Positions 36,709-51,700 are shown, counted from the stretch's first letter. The stretch is DNA of 64,000 nt from Setaria digitata (GCA_003640385.1 RCAB01000294.1:1-64000), one strand, 5' to 3'. Notes: a model not told the origin generated them from the letters alone. Made by a program: numbers and translations.

Positions 36709-39700
36709 ATGCTAGGCAGGCCGCTGGCTAGACAAACTGAACGTGAGCAACTTTGGCAGTTGGTCGATCAATGGAATGAAAATCGACTTGATTTATTCAA
36801 TCTAAGCTATCCTACAGAAGTACTCAAATTCAACTTTTGTTATTAATATCGGATTTTTCCTGAATTATCCTGTTTCAAATTACTTCTTACTTATAGCATA
36901 TTGTTTAACGTAATATGCGTTCATGCTTGAATTGTTTTCATGAGTGAAACATTAGTATTTCAATTTTTAAAGGAACGTAGCTAATCTACTCGAAAAAATT
37001 ATTCTACTGATTTTGCTTGAAAAGTTGCGAAAATTTATCAAGAAAATAAAGAATTATTTATATTGTTTAATAAAGGATTTTCTGTCAAGTTGACATATAT
37101 ACACGGTTTTCATCTGTCTGACTGATGAGTTTCATTTCTTGAGATTACAGGATCTTGAAATTCATGGTGTGATGCGATTCTATTTTCAAGAATCAAAAGA
37201 TAAGGTATCGACAAAATGCATTCGGGTTTCGAGTACAGCAACTTCACGCGCGGTCATCAGTGCACTGGTTGATAAGTTTCATCCTGATTTGAAAATGTAA
37301 GTTCACAGATACCTTATTGCATCGACGAATGGCCATATTCTCCGAGTGCTTTGCCCATGAAAATTCAGTAGTAGTATGGATAGAGCAAGTTATGTTCAGG
37401 CTCAGTGATCCAGAATATACTTTATGGGAAGTTCATGAAAATGGTGAAGAAAGATGCTTGGCACCTAGCGAAAAACCTTTACTTGTGCAGTTGAATTGGC
37501 ATAAGGATGATCGCGAGGGTCGGTTTCTGCTGAGGACACACCCTAGTGTCACTTCTGTCAAGGTATCAGATTTTTCACAGTTTTTGATTTGTAAACTAAT
37601 CAGCAGTTGGAAAAATATTAATTGATTTTAGTCTTGTCAATCGAATTTGCAATAAATTATTCGTGATTTGGATATCTGGACCGTGGTTCAGAATTTTGAA
37701 CTAATTCATATTTTCCAAAAACAAAGAAGAGATAGGTAGAATTTTTTTATTTAGTTGAGTTATCAACGTTCTTATGGGATGACATATTTTAGGATACCGC
37801 CACGAGCTTAAGCGGGACGCAGAAAAGGTTTTCGAAGAAGGAAGAAAAAGAATTAAAAAAGAAACATCAAAAAGGTTTCTCTTTTTATAATTCACATTCT
37901 TTATTTTTGATAAAGTTTTCTCATTTGAAACTAAACTTGTGTTTTTATTTTAAAGTTGCCAAACTATATAATTTTTATCAACAAATTAGTATGCATTATG
38001 GAATGAATGAAAATATTTCAGTAATATTTAATGCTGTAAGTTTTATTCTGACGCGTATTCAGCACTCCAATTTCATTGCCAATTCGAAAATGCTCTCCAT
38101 TCATTTCTATTAGTAACTATAAAGAATAATCTAAAATCTTTGCTATTTCAATCCGATGATGGTTAGTTTGTGGCCTAGGATGATTCTAATTGTCGAAACG
38201 ACTAAGAAGAAATTGAAAGGAAGCACAGTGTTCAACTGTGCGACAAAAATGACAAGACGAATTCACGCAAATAGAATAAAATTGATAAAATTTCTGTTTC
38301 CAGCAGTCGAGGAACAAGAAACGAAGTTACGCGCCTCAGAAGAGTTATACAAAGCATTACCACCAACGACATTTACACGGACAATTTCGAATCCAGAAGT
38401 TGTGATGAAGAAACGACGCGAAAAAAAGATTGCAGCGAAATTAAAAGATTTGGGTCAAGGTAATGATAAAAGTATTTTTCTTTTTTTAGCTGAAGAATTC
38501 AAATAATTAATGATGATTTATCGAAATGCTACTATTAATATTTACTGCAGAAAAAAGTGAATGTTGGGTAATTTTCACTAATTTCTTTTTCTTTTTTTTT
38601 GAAATAAAAATAAAGGAATAATAAAAAAAAATTATTGCATAGGCTAACATGTTATTGTTAATGACGAAAAGCTCTGTTCATTTTGTTTGAATGGTAGGAT
38701 TGAAAGTGTATAGATTTTGGTTAAAATTGTCATAATATTGCTGCAAACATTTGTTGCAAGAAAGAGTGTGAGTATTACGTAAATTTTCTGTTTTTTGTTT
38801 TTTTTTTTCGAATAAGAGAAAGAAGTCAATTTGGATTATAGCAATCTTAAATAAGTTTGTTGAAGACTTTACTGTTATTCAGTGCGTAGTGTAGTGGGTG
38901 ATTGGTTAGGCTATCTCCCATCTCAGTAAAGGTTCGATTCCTTGCACCGCTTTGAGAAGCCAATTAGCAGTTGAAATTGCTTGTTGGTGGTTTTACGCGT
39001 GTGCAATATGATGAGCGTCTGTGCGGATACCTTACCGGCGTTGCGTTAGCTGTAATAATGCATCGTTAAATAGAATTAGTCCTACATTTCGTTAGATAGA
39101 CGCCTATTCTGAGAGTGGATTATAGCTTGCTTGCTGTTTATTAGAGAGGTTATTTCTAGGTTTAGGACAATCCGTTCATTTATTAAGAAGGAATTGTTCC
39201 CCTTTTCTTTGAGGGTTCTTATAGTTAAAAGTTAAATTTACGAAAATTTAAAAAGAATAACATCTGATTTTAGGTAACATCGAAATAAGTTGCAAGTGAA
39301 TTTTGTATTTCAGGTGGTAGTTTGAAGATTTATGGTTATGAGTTAGAACCAAGTCGGCCATACGTAACACTTCTTGTATCAGTACGGGATACTACAAGTA
39401 GGATTTTGGAAGAAGTACTGGAAAAGTATGGAGTCAATAAAGATGTAGAAGAATATGTTTTGGTTGAGGTAGCCTTTGAAATATTCATTATATATAGAAA
39501 ATGAAAATTGTTCCAAAACATGATGTGGTCGTCTATAGCTTCTCACTTATTAATAATTATTGCTTTTGCTTATTTAATTCTTTATCACCATTAGGAATAG
39601 GGAAATCATAAGTTAATCGCTGAATTTGTATAACCTTAATTATAAAAGCTATATCATCAGTTATATATTGAAGTAACAGAAATAAGACTATTTGAGTACT

Positions 39701-42700
39701 AGAATTCATTTATAGATGGTGATACCGACTTCTACAAAGCTGTCTCGTTCACTAAGCGATTTACGATTCCTGAATATTAGTAGGCGTGAACGAATTATGG
39801 ATTACAGTGAATGTCCATTAATTAGTCTCGCAAATCGTATACCAGATCCATCGGAGGAAATATTTTTTGTTGTAAAACGACGGCCATCTGACATACCAGT
39901 ACGACATGCCCGCCATGCATCAATATCATCAACAGCAGCACTTGGGACCAATTATGCTGATCCGCAAAAGCTTTTTATAGGAACTCCGCAGATTTTGCGA
40001 ATGCAGAATCAGTTTGCTGTTAAACCATGCCTTTTACAGCTGAGATTGGGTAAATTTTGCGGTTTTTTTTCTTATCAAAATATATGGGAATTTCTTATTT
40101 AAACCAGAGTTTCTAAGTAATTTTCATAAACTATGGATTTTATCCTTCATTGCTTGCTTTTTACTTTAATTTTTCCTTTTAATGCTTTTCGTATTTTCAT
40201 CGTTTAAAATTTTTTTTTGTTGTTTGTCGAAAAATTTTTTTATTGATGCTAAATATAGTTTTATTAAAATATGAATTTGGGACTGTATACCGAAAGGAAT
40301 TCAGATGGTAAGGAAATCCCAGAGGTGAAGCCAATGCATCTTCCATTTGGTGTAATAGGCATTGGATCGGATCGTTCAATGGCACTATTTCTGGATGAGC
40401 AGCATATTAGACCTCGACATGCAGTTATCAATTATCAGGATGGTGTTGTGACAATTACACCATCTGATCCAAGTGCTTATGTTGAGGTTTCTCTTTTAGT
40501 ATATCCCTTTTCAAAATAAGATGCATTAAATGTTGTTGGAAATTTATGCAAAAAAAAAAAAAAAAAAACTGGAATTTGCAGGTTGATGGTCAGCGCATTT
40601 ATCAAACCATATCCCTTCGTGATGGGAATATAATCGGTATTGGTCAGACCCATATGTTTCGTTATCTTAGTGATTGGGTGTGTTATCAATTTGAATTTCA
40701 TTTCCGATAAAATTTCATGAATTCATCAAACTCATATTTAGAAATCTCAGAAACTACACAGTTTTTTTCGGCTTGAGAATGTGAATTGTTTAAACTGTTG
40801 AGTATATGGTAGTGTGATTGATTTCAGAATTCTGCGAAAACTAATGTTGTTAATGGGACCAATACTATGTTGGAAATGGTTCCAAGCTCGGCGAGGTAAG
40901 TCATTATGGTAATTCTATTCATTTACTTCCTTTGCAAGATTATTCATATACTAAGTTCGATATTTTAGCACTGGGATTACTAGCAGTTCACTTAAAGCAA
41001 AGGGAAGAAGAAGGAAAAGCAAAAGTACTTTCTAAGTTCTTAAGTGATGCAAATTCTTGATAGAGACATTTCATAGAGAACAAACTTTTGATGAATCTGC
41101 TTATGCTCACTAATAATAATAATCCCATATGATGGATTACTGCTGTCTTTCATTCCGTTCCATATAAAAGTTATGTCCTTTTTTTTTTCTTTTTTTTTTT
41201 TTTTTTTAACACTAGAAACGTTTTTCTGGACTTCGAAGAATTACATTGTATTTGTCGTTTCAATTCTCATTTACAGTCTACAAAAAATTTATGGTAATCG
41301 CCATTTTTTGAAAAGCGTAGAATATATCTTAAAATAATTTCGATATATCTGGTATTTCACTTCGCCTTTTTTTTTTCTTTTTTTGATTCCGAAAAAAAAT
41401 GTTACGGTGGTGGCGTATGGATGCTTCGGATTTCTGGTTCGGAAAGGACAATTTATTAATATATTTGATTTATCTCTTAGCATTTGTAACATTTTCCCAG
41501 ATTTTTCCAGATTCAGTTTTTTGAAAACGATGAGAAAGAATTGTTCTCCATAATTTGCTAATTCAGAAAACAAATTAGATCAGTTTGAGTGTTCTGTACA
41601 CTCAGTGAGGTATATCGCACTTTGTAAAATAACAACATGATTCATTATTTCAACAAAAAAAAAAGAGATTTCTGCATTGTCATCATGTCTTCATTTGTAT
41701 TTCTTGTATAGCTTTATTACCATGGTTCGATATATCAGTTTCATGTTAATTAGGATTTCTGAAATGATTCCCTCGTAATTTTAATGTTTTCTTAAGTTGT
41801 GTAAATTTTAAAAATAGTACTTGATTTCTTTTTTAGTCATAAGAATAAGTTTAAATATTGGACTGAAAATGAAGAGTTGAAACTGTTGTAGATAATTTAA
41901 AAAGTATAAGCACATTACAAATGTTTTGTTAATTAATAGAATACTGGAAGATTGAAATTTGCTCAGCATTTTTTACTGTGTACTTGAACAGAGTAGTTTT
42001 GTGTTTTATATGCATAACAGTTGCAAAAAAAAAAAAAGAAAATTTAGCAATCCAATAGTTTAAGTTGAAAAAGAAAGAAATTGATATGGTTTTAAAAATA
42101 TATATATTTAAAAAAATGGTGTAAATTTGGACTAATTGGTAAATAATTCCGAAAAAAATAAAATATTAATGTGATATATGCAAGGATCTGTAATTGCAAA
42201 CGTCAACCATTGGAGTTTCAAATTGATTTATAGATGAAAATTCCTTTATTTCATTTTGGTCATGACATATTTGAATTAAATTATTTAAATGCATTATTTT
42301 ATAATCTTATACAAATAGGATATTTTTAAAAATGGAATTGAAAAACGTATCATTTAACATTTCACGCTTCTACTTTTTCTTAACGTATTTGTTTGTTATA
42401 TTGACATGAGACTTAACAATACCTGTAGAGATGATTCTATAAGCATATGCCATACATACATCTTCCTCTTGAATGATTCATATATTTGTCAAATATAAAT
42501 ATTTCTGTTAAAATTAAACAGAGCTGTGCTATATATTTTCCTAGACAAACTAGTAGTTATTCCTTTCTTTGTATGGATAAAAAATATTGCGATAAAAATT
42601 AGAAAAATAGGCCGTATCAAATAGATGAATAAGCTATTTATCTTTTTAAAAGCATCTATTATGAGATTTTTTTTTTTTTTTTAAAATAAATTTAGTATTT

Positions 42701-45700
42701 TTATTATTAGAAATTGTTGTTATGAAATGAAAATGACCTAGGGAATTAGTCAATATTTTTCTCATTTTTTTTTTTTTTTTTTTTTTTTTATAACTGAAAA
42801 AGAATATTTAAAAAGAAAGAAAAAACTTCAAAAAAAATTTCATTAAAGTGTTGAACATATAGGAAGAAGGGAAGAGAGATCAGAGAGGAAGAGATGAAAT
42901 AAAAAAAGTAGCAAAATATGTAATTTATTGAAAATGAAATTTCCGAATGGTGTGAATTTCATCAGAATTCATTTCATTTTAACGAAATTACCAAATTTTA
43001 TGACAGCTTTTGATTTAATTCTTAAAAAGAAAAAAACTTCTCAAGTATGAAAGTTTGTATATGGTAAAAAATTTTTTTCTCGAATCATTTATTGCTATAT
43101 TTATTTAGGGCAGAGCTGCTAGTTGCAGATAAGGAAAGCATTTATTCGAGCAGGTGATCATAGTGCTGCTGGCTGCTTGTTATCTTATCTTTGTTCAGTT
43201 GATAAATTTCAAATTAAGCTCTTTCTGCTTGCCAGTTTAATTTTTGAATTGATGATCGATTAAGAAATATTTAAATTCTAGGTAGAAGATGTATCATACT
43301 GAATGTTTCAAGCAAATTAGAAAAGAGAGAAGATTTAAGAAAGATTGATTAGCAAATTGCAGTTAAAACTAGCTTCAGTGTGATTGTATTTCGGATAATA
43401 TTAAGACTATTTCAGTTATAGCAGAATTTCTTTTTTTTTTTTTTTTTTTTTTTGAATTGATTTCAGCGATAGCACTGAATAAACAGCAGTAATCTTAATC
43501 CGTAAGATTGTTAGATTATTGTTGTTGGCAAACTAGAATGAAGCTAGTTTCAAAGCAATCGTGATTTATGATGCATCAATAATTTCATTAGTTAGAACAT
43601 ATTAATGTTTCTAATATATTTTATTCAATTATTTGAGAATTTTTACTACTTTTTTTTAATTTCTTTCTCACTTTGTTGAATTTGTTTTTCTCATATGAAA
43701 ATTGTGGCAAAAATTAAATTTCAAAGAATCTCTCTTAAAAGATTCTTTTTCATTTCTTTTTTTTTTGTTATAATCATTTTCAAATCTTTGTTAGTATTGT
43801 AGAACGATAAGAAAAGATGTCGGATAGAAATCTCTTGTAATAATATCAATTTTTAGTTTCACTGTAAGCAATTTTTTGAAAATTTAAATATTTTGATGAG
43901 TTTTCAATTCAGCCTATTTTGTTTGTCTTTTCGAGCTAATTCTGTTCCTTTTTCACTTATGAATCATCGTAAAAATTTCCCTTTTTACGAAATTTGTTGG
44001 ACAAAAACTCTTTCGTTTTATATTTCCTTTCCGTTTCATATTTCTTAGTGCTGTAAGAGAACAATGATGGAAACAACATTCGATTCTATCGGCAATACAA
44101 TCTCGAGACCAATTAAAACAATCGAAATGCTATCATCGCTTAATTATCATCCCAATTCGAATAGACGACAATTATATCGTCAAATTGGAATACCACTTCC
44201 TGGTTTAGCAACTGTTATCAGCTGTAAATCGATGATCAATATTCCGTTAGATGCTGCTACCAGTACTGATACTGCTACTAAACATCATGAGATAACGATA
44301 TCATCTGATTTACTCAATCATTTGTGAGCTCTTAAAATTTACATTTTAACAAAATCATATACAATATGCAGTTGGTTAATTAATTAATTAGAATTTAGTG
44401 ATTCGCTTTCAAAATCAGAAAAAAATTGTTTTTATTTATAAAGAAAACTTTCTAAGATTTTTGCAAAATTTTAATGTAAAAAAACATGAATATGTTCTAT
44501 AATAATTTGTGCTCCACATGTTACATTAATGCTGAAAAAGCAATTTTCTTTTGTTTCCGCATTTATTAAATCATTCTTTATGTTCCTTTTTGCTTTATTT
44601 TCAATTTCCTTTATCAGAAATAATGAAACTAATTTCTTGGCAAAAGTTCAACAATTGTTAATTAATTCTGATATTTGTTAGATTTTGGTACCTACTTCAA
44701 TGCATTTTTGGGTCTCAAAATTAGGGAATCTTTTTTAATTTGTGAAATTTCAATAAATAAATGTGATTTTGTGTAGTTGTCTTCCCTGCCACTTTTTGTT
44801 TCTTTTTAGTGATAATGATTTTAAAAACTTCTAATAGAAGGTAATTACAGTTTTTTTTTCTTTTTCTTTTTTTTTATGCCAAAATTTTCCCTTTATTTTT
44901 CTTTCTTTCTGCATGGTTTTGATTCAGATTTTTTTCAAAATATATTTCCCGGTTATTCATGGAACTGTCACAATGACCGATTGTCCGTTAGATGTTGTTT
45001 GTTTTTCAGAGTGTAATTACCTCATTATTTACATAAAATATTAACAAAATTGAATAGAAAACAGAAAGCAGTTCTTTTTTTTTTTCCCTCTTCTCCTTCT
45101 ATCATATTGGAGATAACAATTAAAGCTTAGGATTTTCTAGATTAATTAACATTTTTCAATTTAGTTTGTCATATTTTTGTATTTGCCATATATTCTTTTT
45201 AGCTTTATATTTCCTCCATCTCTATGTTCGTTTTCTGGGCATTAACTCAGCTTAGCATTACTTATCCCATTCACTGAGCCTTACTGAACCAGCTTAGCAG
45301 TGCTTATCCTAGTACTAAATTCAGCTTACTCTCAATCTATCATAGTATTTATTTCCTAGAAGAATATCCTTCCTTCTATAGATGCGCCTAATTGTCTCAA
45401 ATGAAAATTACTTTATTATATTAGATTAACGACACCATCAGTAACAAGCGAAGGAATGGGCAATATTACAACAACAACTATAAACAAGTTTGGAATTGAG
45501 AAACCAATCTATTCTGCTGACACATTACCAGTATTAGTCGAAGTGAAAGAAGAAAGTTAGTGATTTTTAAAAACAAAATAGTAATTCATTGATTATGGAT
45601 TAAGAAACAAGAATTTACAAGAATGAACAGTTTTAGGATTTTTTTTTCCTGAATAAATCTGTTTAGCCAATATAAACTATAGATTTGAAATAAAAAAATT

Positions 45701-48700
45701 TTTCTGAATATTTTAAGATTAATAACATAGGATAAATTTTATAGCTGAGGATGAATTTTTACATCGACTGATTTGTCCTGAAAGGGAGGATTCGCAGTTC
45801 AAACTTACGCCAGCCTACGTGGTCTACGTGGTAGCACGTCACCGACTTCTGTTTCCATCGCAGTCGATTCCTGTAGCTGATAGCCGTACGCGATTGCAAT
45901 TGTTTCTTACAAAAGCTGCTAATCGTATTCTTCTTATTTCAAAGGTTGCTAGATTTTGTTTGTGTTTGATTTAATCAAGTAGTTAAAAGATAACGATTTG
46001 ACATAAAATTATTTATTAGAAAAAAAAAAAATTCTAACATGAAACGATAGTAATTTCCGAAATATTTGATTGAATTTAAAATAGCAATGCAGGAATGCAG
46101 GTGAGCTTTTTTTCCTACAGTTATGAACATTTTTGTATTTTGTTTAAAAAAAAAAAATTACTTTTCCACGATAATTGTTCATTCTAGATATTCTTTACAA
46201 TTCACTTTTATCCTAATATGTTTTTGGTTGGTTTTTTAAAAAAAAAAATGTTTCTTTTCTAAGAGACAAACAACATGTCAATGTTTCATTTATGGTTTTG
46301 TAGATGTGAATGTCATTGTTTATGACAACAGGTCATTTCTTATCTGTTCAAGAATCAATCTCCCATTTATTAAATTCCTGGAATACCTCAAAAAAAAAAT
46401 AATTTTCAGGAAGAATGCCCAAATTAGTCGATAATAATAATAATAATGATAATAATAATAATAATAGTAATAATAATGATAATAATAATAAATTATTATT
46501 ATTAAAATTATAATTTATTACTATTATAATAATAACAGTATAATTGAATGGGAGTGCTATTTATTTACCAGTGGAAAAATAAAGACAAATGTTAAGAACA
46601 TTCTTGTCTAAAGCAATAATACAGTTCAGCAATTAATCAATAATTAGTCACTTCCAAAAATCATGCTGTAAAAGGTTACGAGATTCCAGGAAATTTTGAA
46701 AAAAAAATTTTTTTTTATAGTGCAACAGTCAGAAATATTTCAGCAACGACGATCACGAGAAGGACTTGGATTTTGGTTAGCAAATTCCAGCGAATTGTTG
46801 AATTTCTTCAAACAGGATATTGATTTGTCTGTATTATCACGTGGTATGTCACAGCAAATTTTGGCTGGTTGTGTTGAAAGTACATTTGATATGCTGGGAG
46901 CGGTATTAAAAAGTAGTCTGGATAAGACATTAAATTCAATTCGAGATGCATTCCTGGATGATCGGTCTGCTTCACGTATGTTTTCAATTATTTTCGCGGA
47001 AAGATTTCTTTTTTTTGAAATTTTAGCAGTTCTGAAAGTGTTAATGCATATAATTTATGGGATTAGTGTGAAGAGATAATCATGATTTTGATTGTGTGCT
47101 TTTTTTTTTTTTTTTTTTTTAATACAGGAAAAAGAAATTATGTAAGTGAAAAAAGTTTGATGTTAAAAGAATATGACTTTAAGCAAGCTTTGATTGTTTG
47201 ACAACCAACTATCGTTATCGACTTATTCCATTTTTCTGTTGTTTTTAAAACATTTTGTAGGGAATGGTAATGTAATACTAATATTCTATCCTTTATGGTT
47301 ATCATCCCTTTGTGTCACTTTTTTAACAATGTTTTTGAAATTTTTGACATAACAAAGATTTTTTAAAAGCTAATCCAAGATTTTTATGCCAAATCATATT
47401 TTAGATGATGTGGTCGCAACGTTAGAAGAAATTATGTGTTTGTTGCGTCACTACAGGTTGAATGCGGCATTGACGATTCAGTTATTCTCACAATTATTTT
47501 ATTATATAAATGTGGTGCTATTCAATTGGCTTGTATCTTCATCTGGTATACCCTATTGCAGCCGAGCCTTCGGAGTTCGGTATGTTGGGAAGAATTTTTC
47601 TGATTAGATGAGTAGTAATAGTATATAATAGTATATAATATAATTATAATATATAATATATAAATAGTATATAATTAGGCAGTTTGGATATGAGTGTCAT
47701 GAAATCAGATAAGTACATAGCTTAAGTGACAAATAATAATGATGCTTATAGTTTTATCACACATTTTATTTCCACATTAAAAATCTCTGGGTGCTGTAGC
47801 GGAGTTGTACTTTCCTTCTCCACTTCTAGTTTTTATATCCATTACGCCGTCACATTACTTTTAAGTTTAAAAATTCTTTGAAACTAAAATATTCACATCA
47901 GTTGTGAAATTGTAAATCAGCACTTTACTTGAAACAGCAAATTTAAAATTTATCATTGAATGCTTGACCTGAATGTCATTAGAGATTTATAGTCTCAAAT
48001 TTGTCTCATATATATTCAAGTGTTATGAATTCTAGTAATAGGTTTTGTGATAAAATCGGATGCATTAATTCTCATTTCCTAGGCTACGAACACGTCTTGG
48101 TCACATCAATGAATGGGCATATCAGCGTGGGCTGGAATTGGCAGCTGAATGCCACATGGATCGTATCAGTCAGGCGATAACTCTTCTTGTAACACCGAAA
48201 ACTGTTGATCAGACTAGTAATTTAGGTGCAACATGCTACAAATTGAATAGCATGCAGGTTAGTGTTGATGTCTAGTTTTTTATGAAACTCTTGAAAATCA
48301 GAAATTCAAATATTATTTTATGTCATGCATACACATCATATATATCGATGTAGATGTTTCAAAATCAACATTGCTGAGGTATAATTTTACGTCTTTGTAA
48401 GGTGCGTTGGCTTCTCGAGCATATAGTACTTGATGTTGGTGAAGAGCCGATCTCGAGTGAACTAGTTGAAAGTATTGTACAACTTGCGGAAGTTCATGCA
48501 GATATGATGACAGCACAAGACGAATCAGCTGTTCAACTTGAGGAAGAACTGCAGTTGCAACTACCATTTCTTCTTCCTCAAGATGGCTACTCTCCAGGTT
48601 TCCATATTGCTTTCTGCATTTATAGTTAATTTGTTAAATAATGCTCTCAATCATCAGTATTTATCTGCTATGGTGCAATTTGCGCATCCTATTATTTATA

Positions 48701-51700
48701 TTTCTACACTAAATTGGTAAATTTCATTTATGGCGAACTATAGTGCATAGGAGAAACTGCAATGAAAAGTTTAGTCATGTGCGGTAATTTTTTCTTTTTT
48801 TTTTGTAATTTCTTCTTGACTTTTTCCCATGTGAAAGCACTTTCAAATTCAAACATATTTTGCTTTCTGTTCAAATACTTGTCATCAGGTAACTTATTGA
48901 GAAAAATTGATTATTTTACGTGTTTTGCTTTATTAGTTTTAAGTATTATTTTATTTTAGGATGATTTTCAGATCTCATTCGTGGACTTTCTCCAACTTTT
49001 GCTGAAGCAATTTGTAATCTTCAAGCACAAGGTTAAAAATCATTCTAAATATCTTTTCTTGATGGAAGTGTTTTTGTTATTTCAAGATAAAAACTTTCTA
49101 TGTTTAGATTCTGCCAGAAATTGTCAAGTTTTGTTCCAGAAAATGATCTGACATTTAGCAAGTTTCTAGGTTTATGTCATTTTCTCCCACAAAATCATGC
49201 GTCGGGTAGTTGGACCGTTTATTTCAAAACTGAATCAGACAACAAAGAAGCGACAAAAAAGCCAAACTCCATGCAAAGACAGGTACTTACGAATTTTCTG
49301 AAGATAATTATGACTTTAGTTTTGATCAGATTTAATGATTAATGTCATAAATACGAAATTAGAAATCTTTTTCATTGAAAGTCGACAGCTGAGCATACTC
49401 TTCTTTATTTATAAGGGAATATTTTGCTTCTTGTTTATAAAGGGTCTTGTTAATATCACTTTCTTCCCTGGAATCATATTTCGACCAGTGGTTTTTTTTT
49501 TTCAGAGTTTTTTTTTCCGTCTAGCCTTATTTCTTGATAGAATCCCTGAACCAGGTATCGAGCCCTGAACAGTTAATTTATGTACCGGCAGAAATTAATA
49601 AAGCACTAGTATGAGAAAAATAAGGATTACAGAAGGATTACTTCTTGACTGAATAATAGTGAAGAAAATCCTAAATATCGGAAAATCTGCCGTCTGTTCA
49701 ATTAGTGTTATTAGGAATACTGAATTGTATTCAACCCATTTAAGAGAAGACGGAAGATGAAGATGTAGGAAAAGGAATTAACTTATTAATATTATGAAAG
49801 CAGAAATAGGAATGGCAGAAGTATTAACCTGTTAGTATTGGGGATAGGCAATTGATATGTTTGTGTTATACTAAGAGTCAAAAATAAGTCTCGCAGTCTT
49901 GACTGATTGCTATGACAAGAAGCTTCAGAAGATTATTTCTTCTGTAGTTTTAGCAATGATTTTATCAGATATGTTTGGTAGTCATCATCTGCTCGTTTTT
50001 TTCACATTAATTTTTCCCATGAACTCAGCGGCATCATCACCTGAAATATATTTGTTACCAAAAGATGTCAAAAAAAAAAAAAAAAAATGCTCATATCATG
50101 AAATAATAAAAATGAAATTTCACACATTTATGGTAGTTATTCATTTTATTTATATGAAATAACCTCATTTTCACTCTTCTACCAAAATTTTCAAAGGTTT
50201 TTTTTTTTTTTTTTTTTAATGAGTTCGTTGAATTATGAAGTTTTTTTTTTTGATCAAAAGAACTAGTATAATAGATGGGCGTATGCCTTTATATATATAT
50301 ATATATATATCTACAAGTTTTCATTTATTTGAGCAGTATGTATTCATTTAGAGAAAATGAATAAAGAAGGGATCGAAAAAAGCCCAATTTGCTTGATTAT
50401 TATTTGATTTGAGGCAGAAAAAAAGGCCCGTCAAAGTTCTGGCTCCTTCTTCTTGATGTGCCTATGGGGGGATAAAATGTTTTGGAAATGAACCTTAATA
50501 TATTTATATGAAACCTTCCTCCATCACTTCTGCTTTGCGACTTTCTTCCATTTGTACTGCTGTTATTGTTTGAAATTGTCAGGTTAACTATCACAATAAT
50601 AGATTAATATTATGGCCGACTAAAAGCCGCGCGTCTTGGCCCAAATTTATATCTTTTATGACCAAATTATTTAATATTAGTTTTACTTTTTAATACAGTT
50701 TTTTTTTTTTTTAGACAATTTTCAGTTATCTTCTACTGAAATATATTTTGGAGAAAGTTGTCATTAAGTATTAGGATATAATATCGTTTCTTTTTAAGAT
50801 TTCCCAAACTTTAAAGTACTATTAGATTTTAAAATGGCATGTTTTGCATAAGATTTTGCTTTTTATTCCCTTTCATTGATATCAGTGCTTTTTAAATTAA
50901 CCTTATGTGTAATGTATGTCAAGAGGATAGACAATTGAGCTGATCAAGACAGAAAGAAAAGGAGAAATTTAGAATTGAGAGCGGAAAATGTGAAAATATT
51001 CTTTTTATACTGATTTATTGAGAAAACTGTAAAGAAAAATTTTCCTTTTTAAGGCTGGTTATAGTTTTAGCAGAGAGTCTTTCACATTCCCGCATTTGAA
51101 AAATGAGGTCATACATTCATTATTTGAAATTTATATGTAATTTGGTTATATTCTCGTTGAGGACCTTTAATTTTGTAATTTTATCCCTTTTCTTTCTAAT
51201 TAATGTTGAGAAATTCCATGACAGTTTTCATGTATCTTTTTGACTTTTGTTTGAACTGTTTTTTTTTCTTTTTTTATGCATTCAAATTCAAATCTGTCAA
51301 GTATAGAAACTATTTTAAAAAAGTAATATAAAACAGTTTAACACACAATATTGCAGCGTCGTTTTATTTTGTTGAAGTTTAAAAAATCCTTTCGTTTATT
51401 TTTTCATTCTTTACTTGCATGAAAACTTCTGGAGAATTTCAAAAAAATAAAGAAAAAAAATTGAGCTGTTGTTTACAAAAATCATGAATTGATAGTTAAG
51501 TTTTTCATACAGAACAAAGAATCGATCATATCATCAAAAATGGGAACACTTTCGAATAGTTTGCATGAACAAAGTCAACAATTGCACAGTGAAGAAATAT
51601 CCATGTCTAGTTTAAATTCATTGCCCAAATTGGTTAGTTTTTTTTTTTTTCATTTTCAAAAATTTTAAAATTGATAAGTCAAGCCCTATAGCCTAAAGTT

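Noticed and set aside
38880..38952. Functional tRNA gene
   Set aside because: Pol III boxes are present but the acceptor stem is unpaired in standard register and the anticodon arm is poor, so it is called a tRNA-derived element.
40969..41085. Longer frame in afadin exon 11 (LGLLAVHLKQREEE...)
   Set aside because: It would need a phase-1 donor upstream. The strong gtaagt donor at 40896 is phase 2, which leads to the short KSTF ending.
49495..49570. T-arm-like sequence ggtatcgagccc with flanking complement
   Set aside because: The B box has an inserted base and there is no A box or fold upstream, so it is too weak to call a tRNA remnant.
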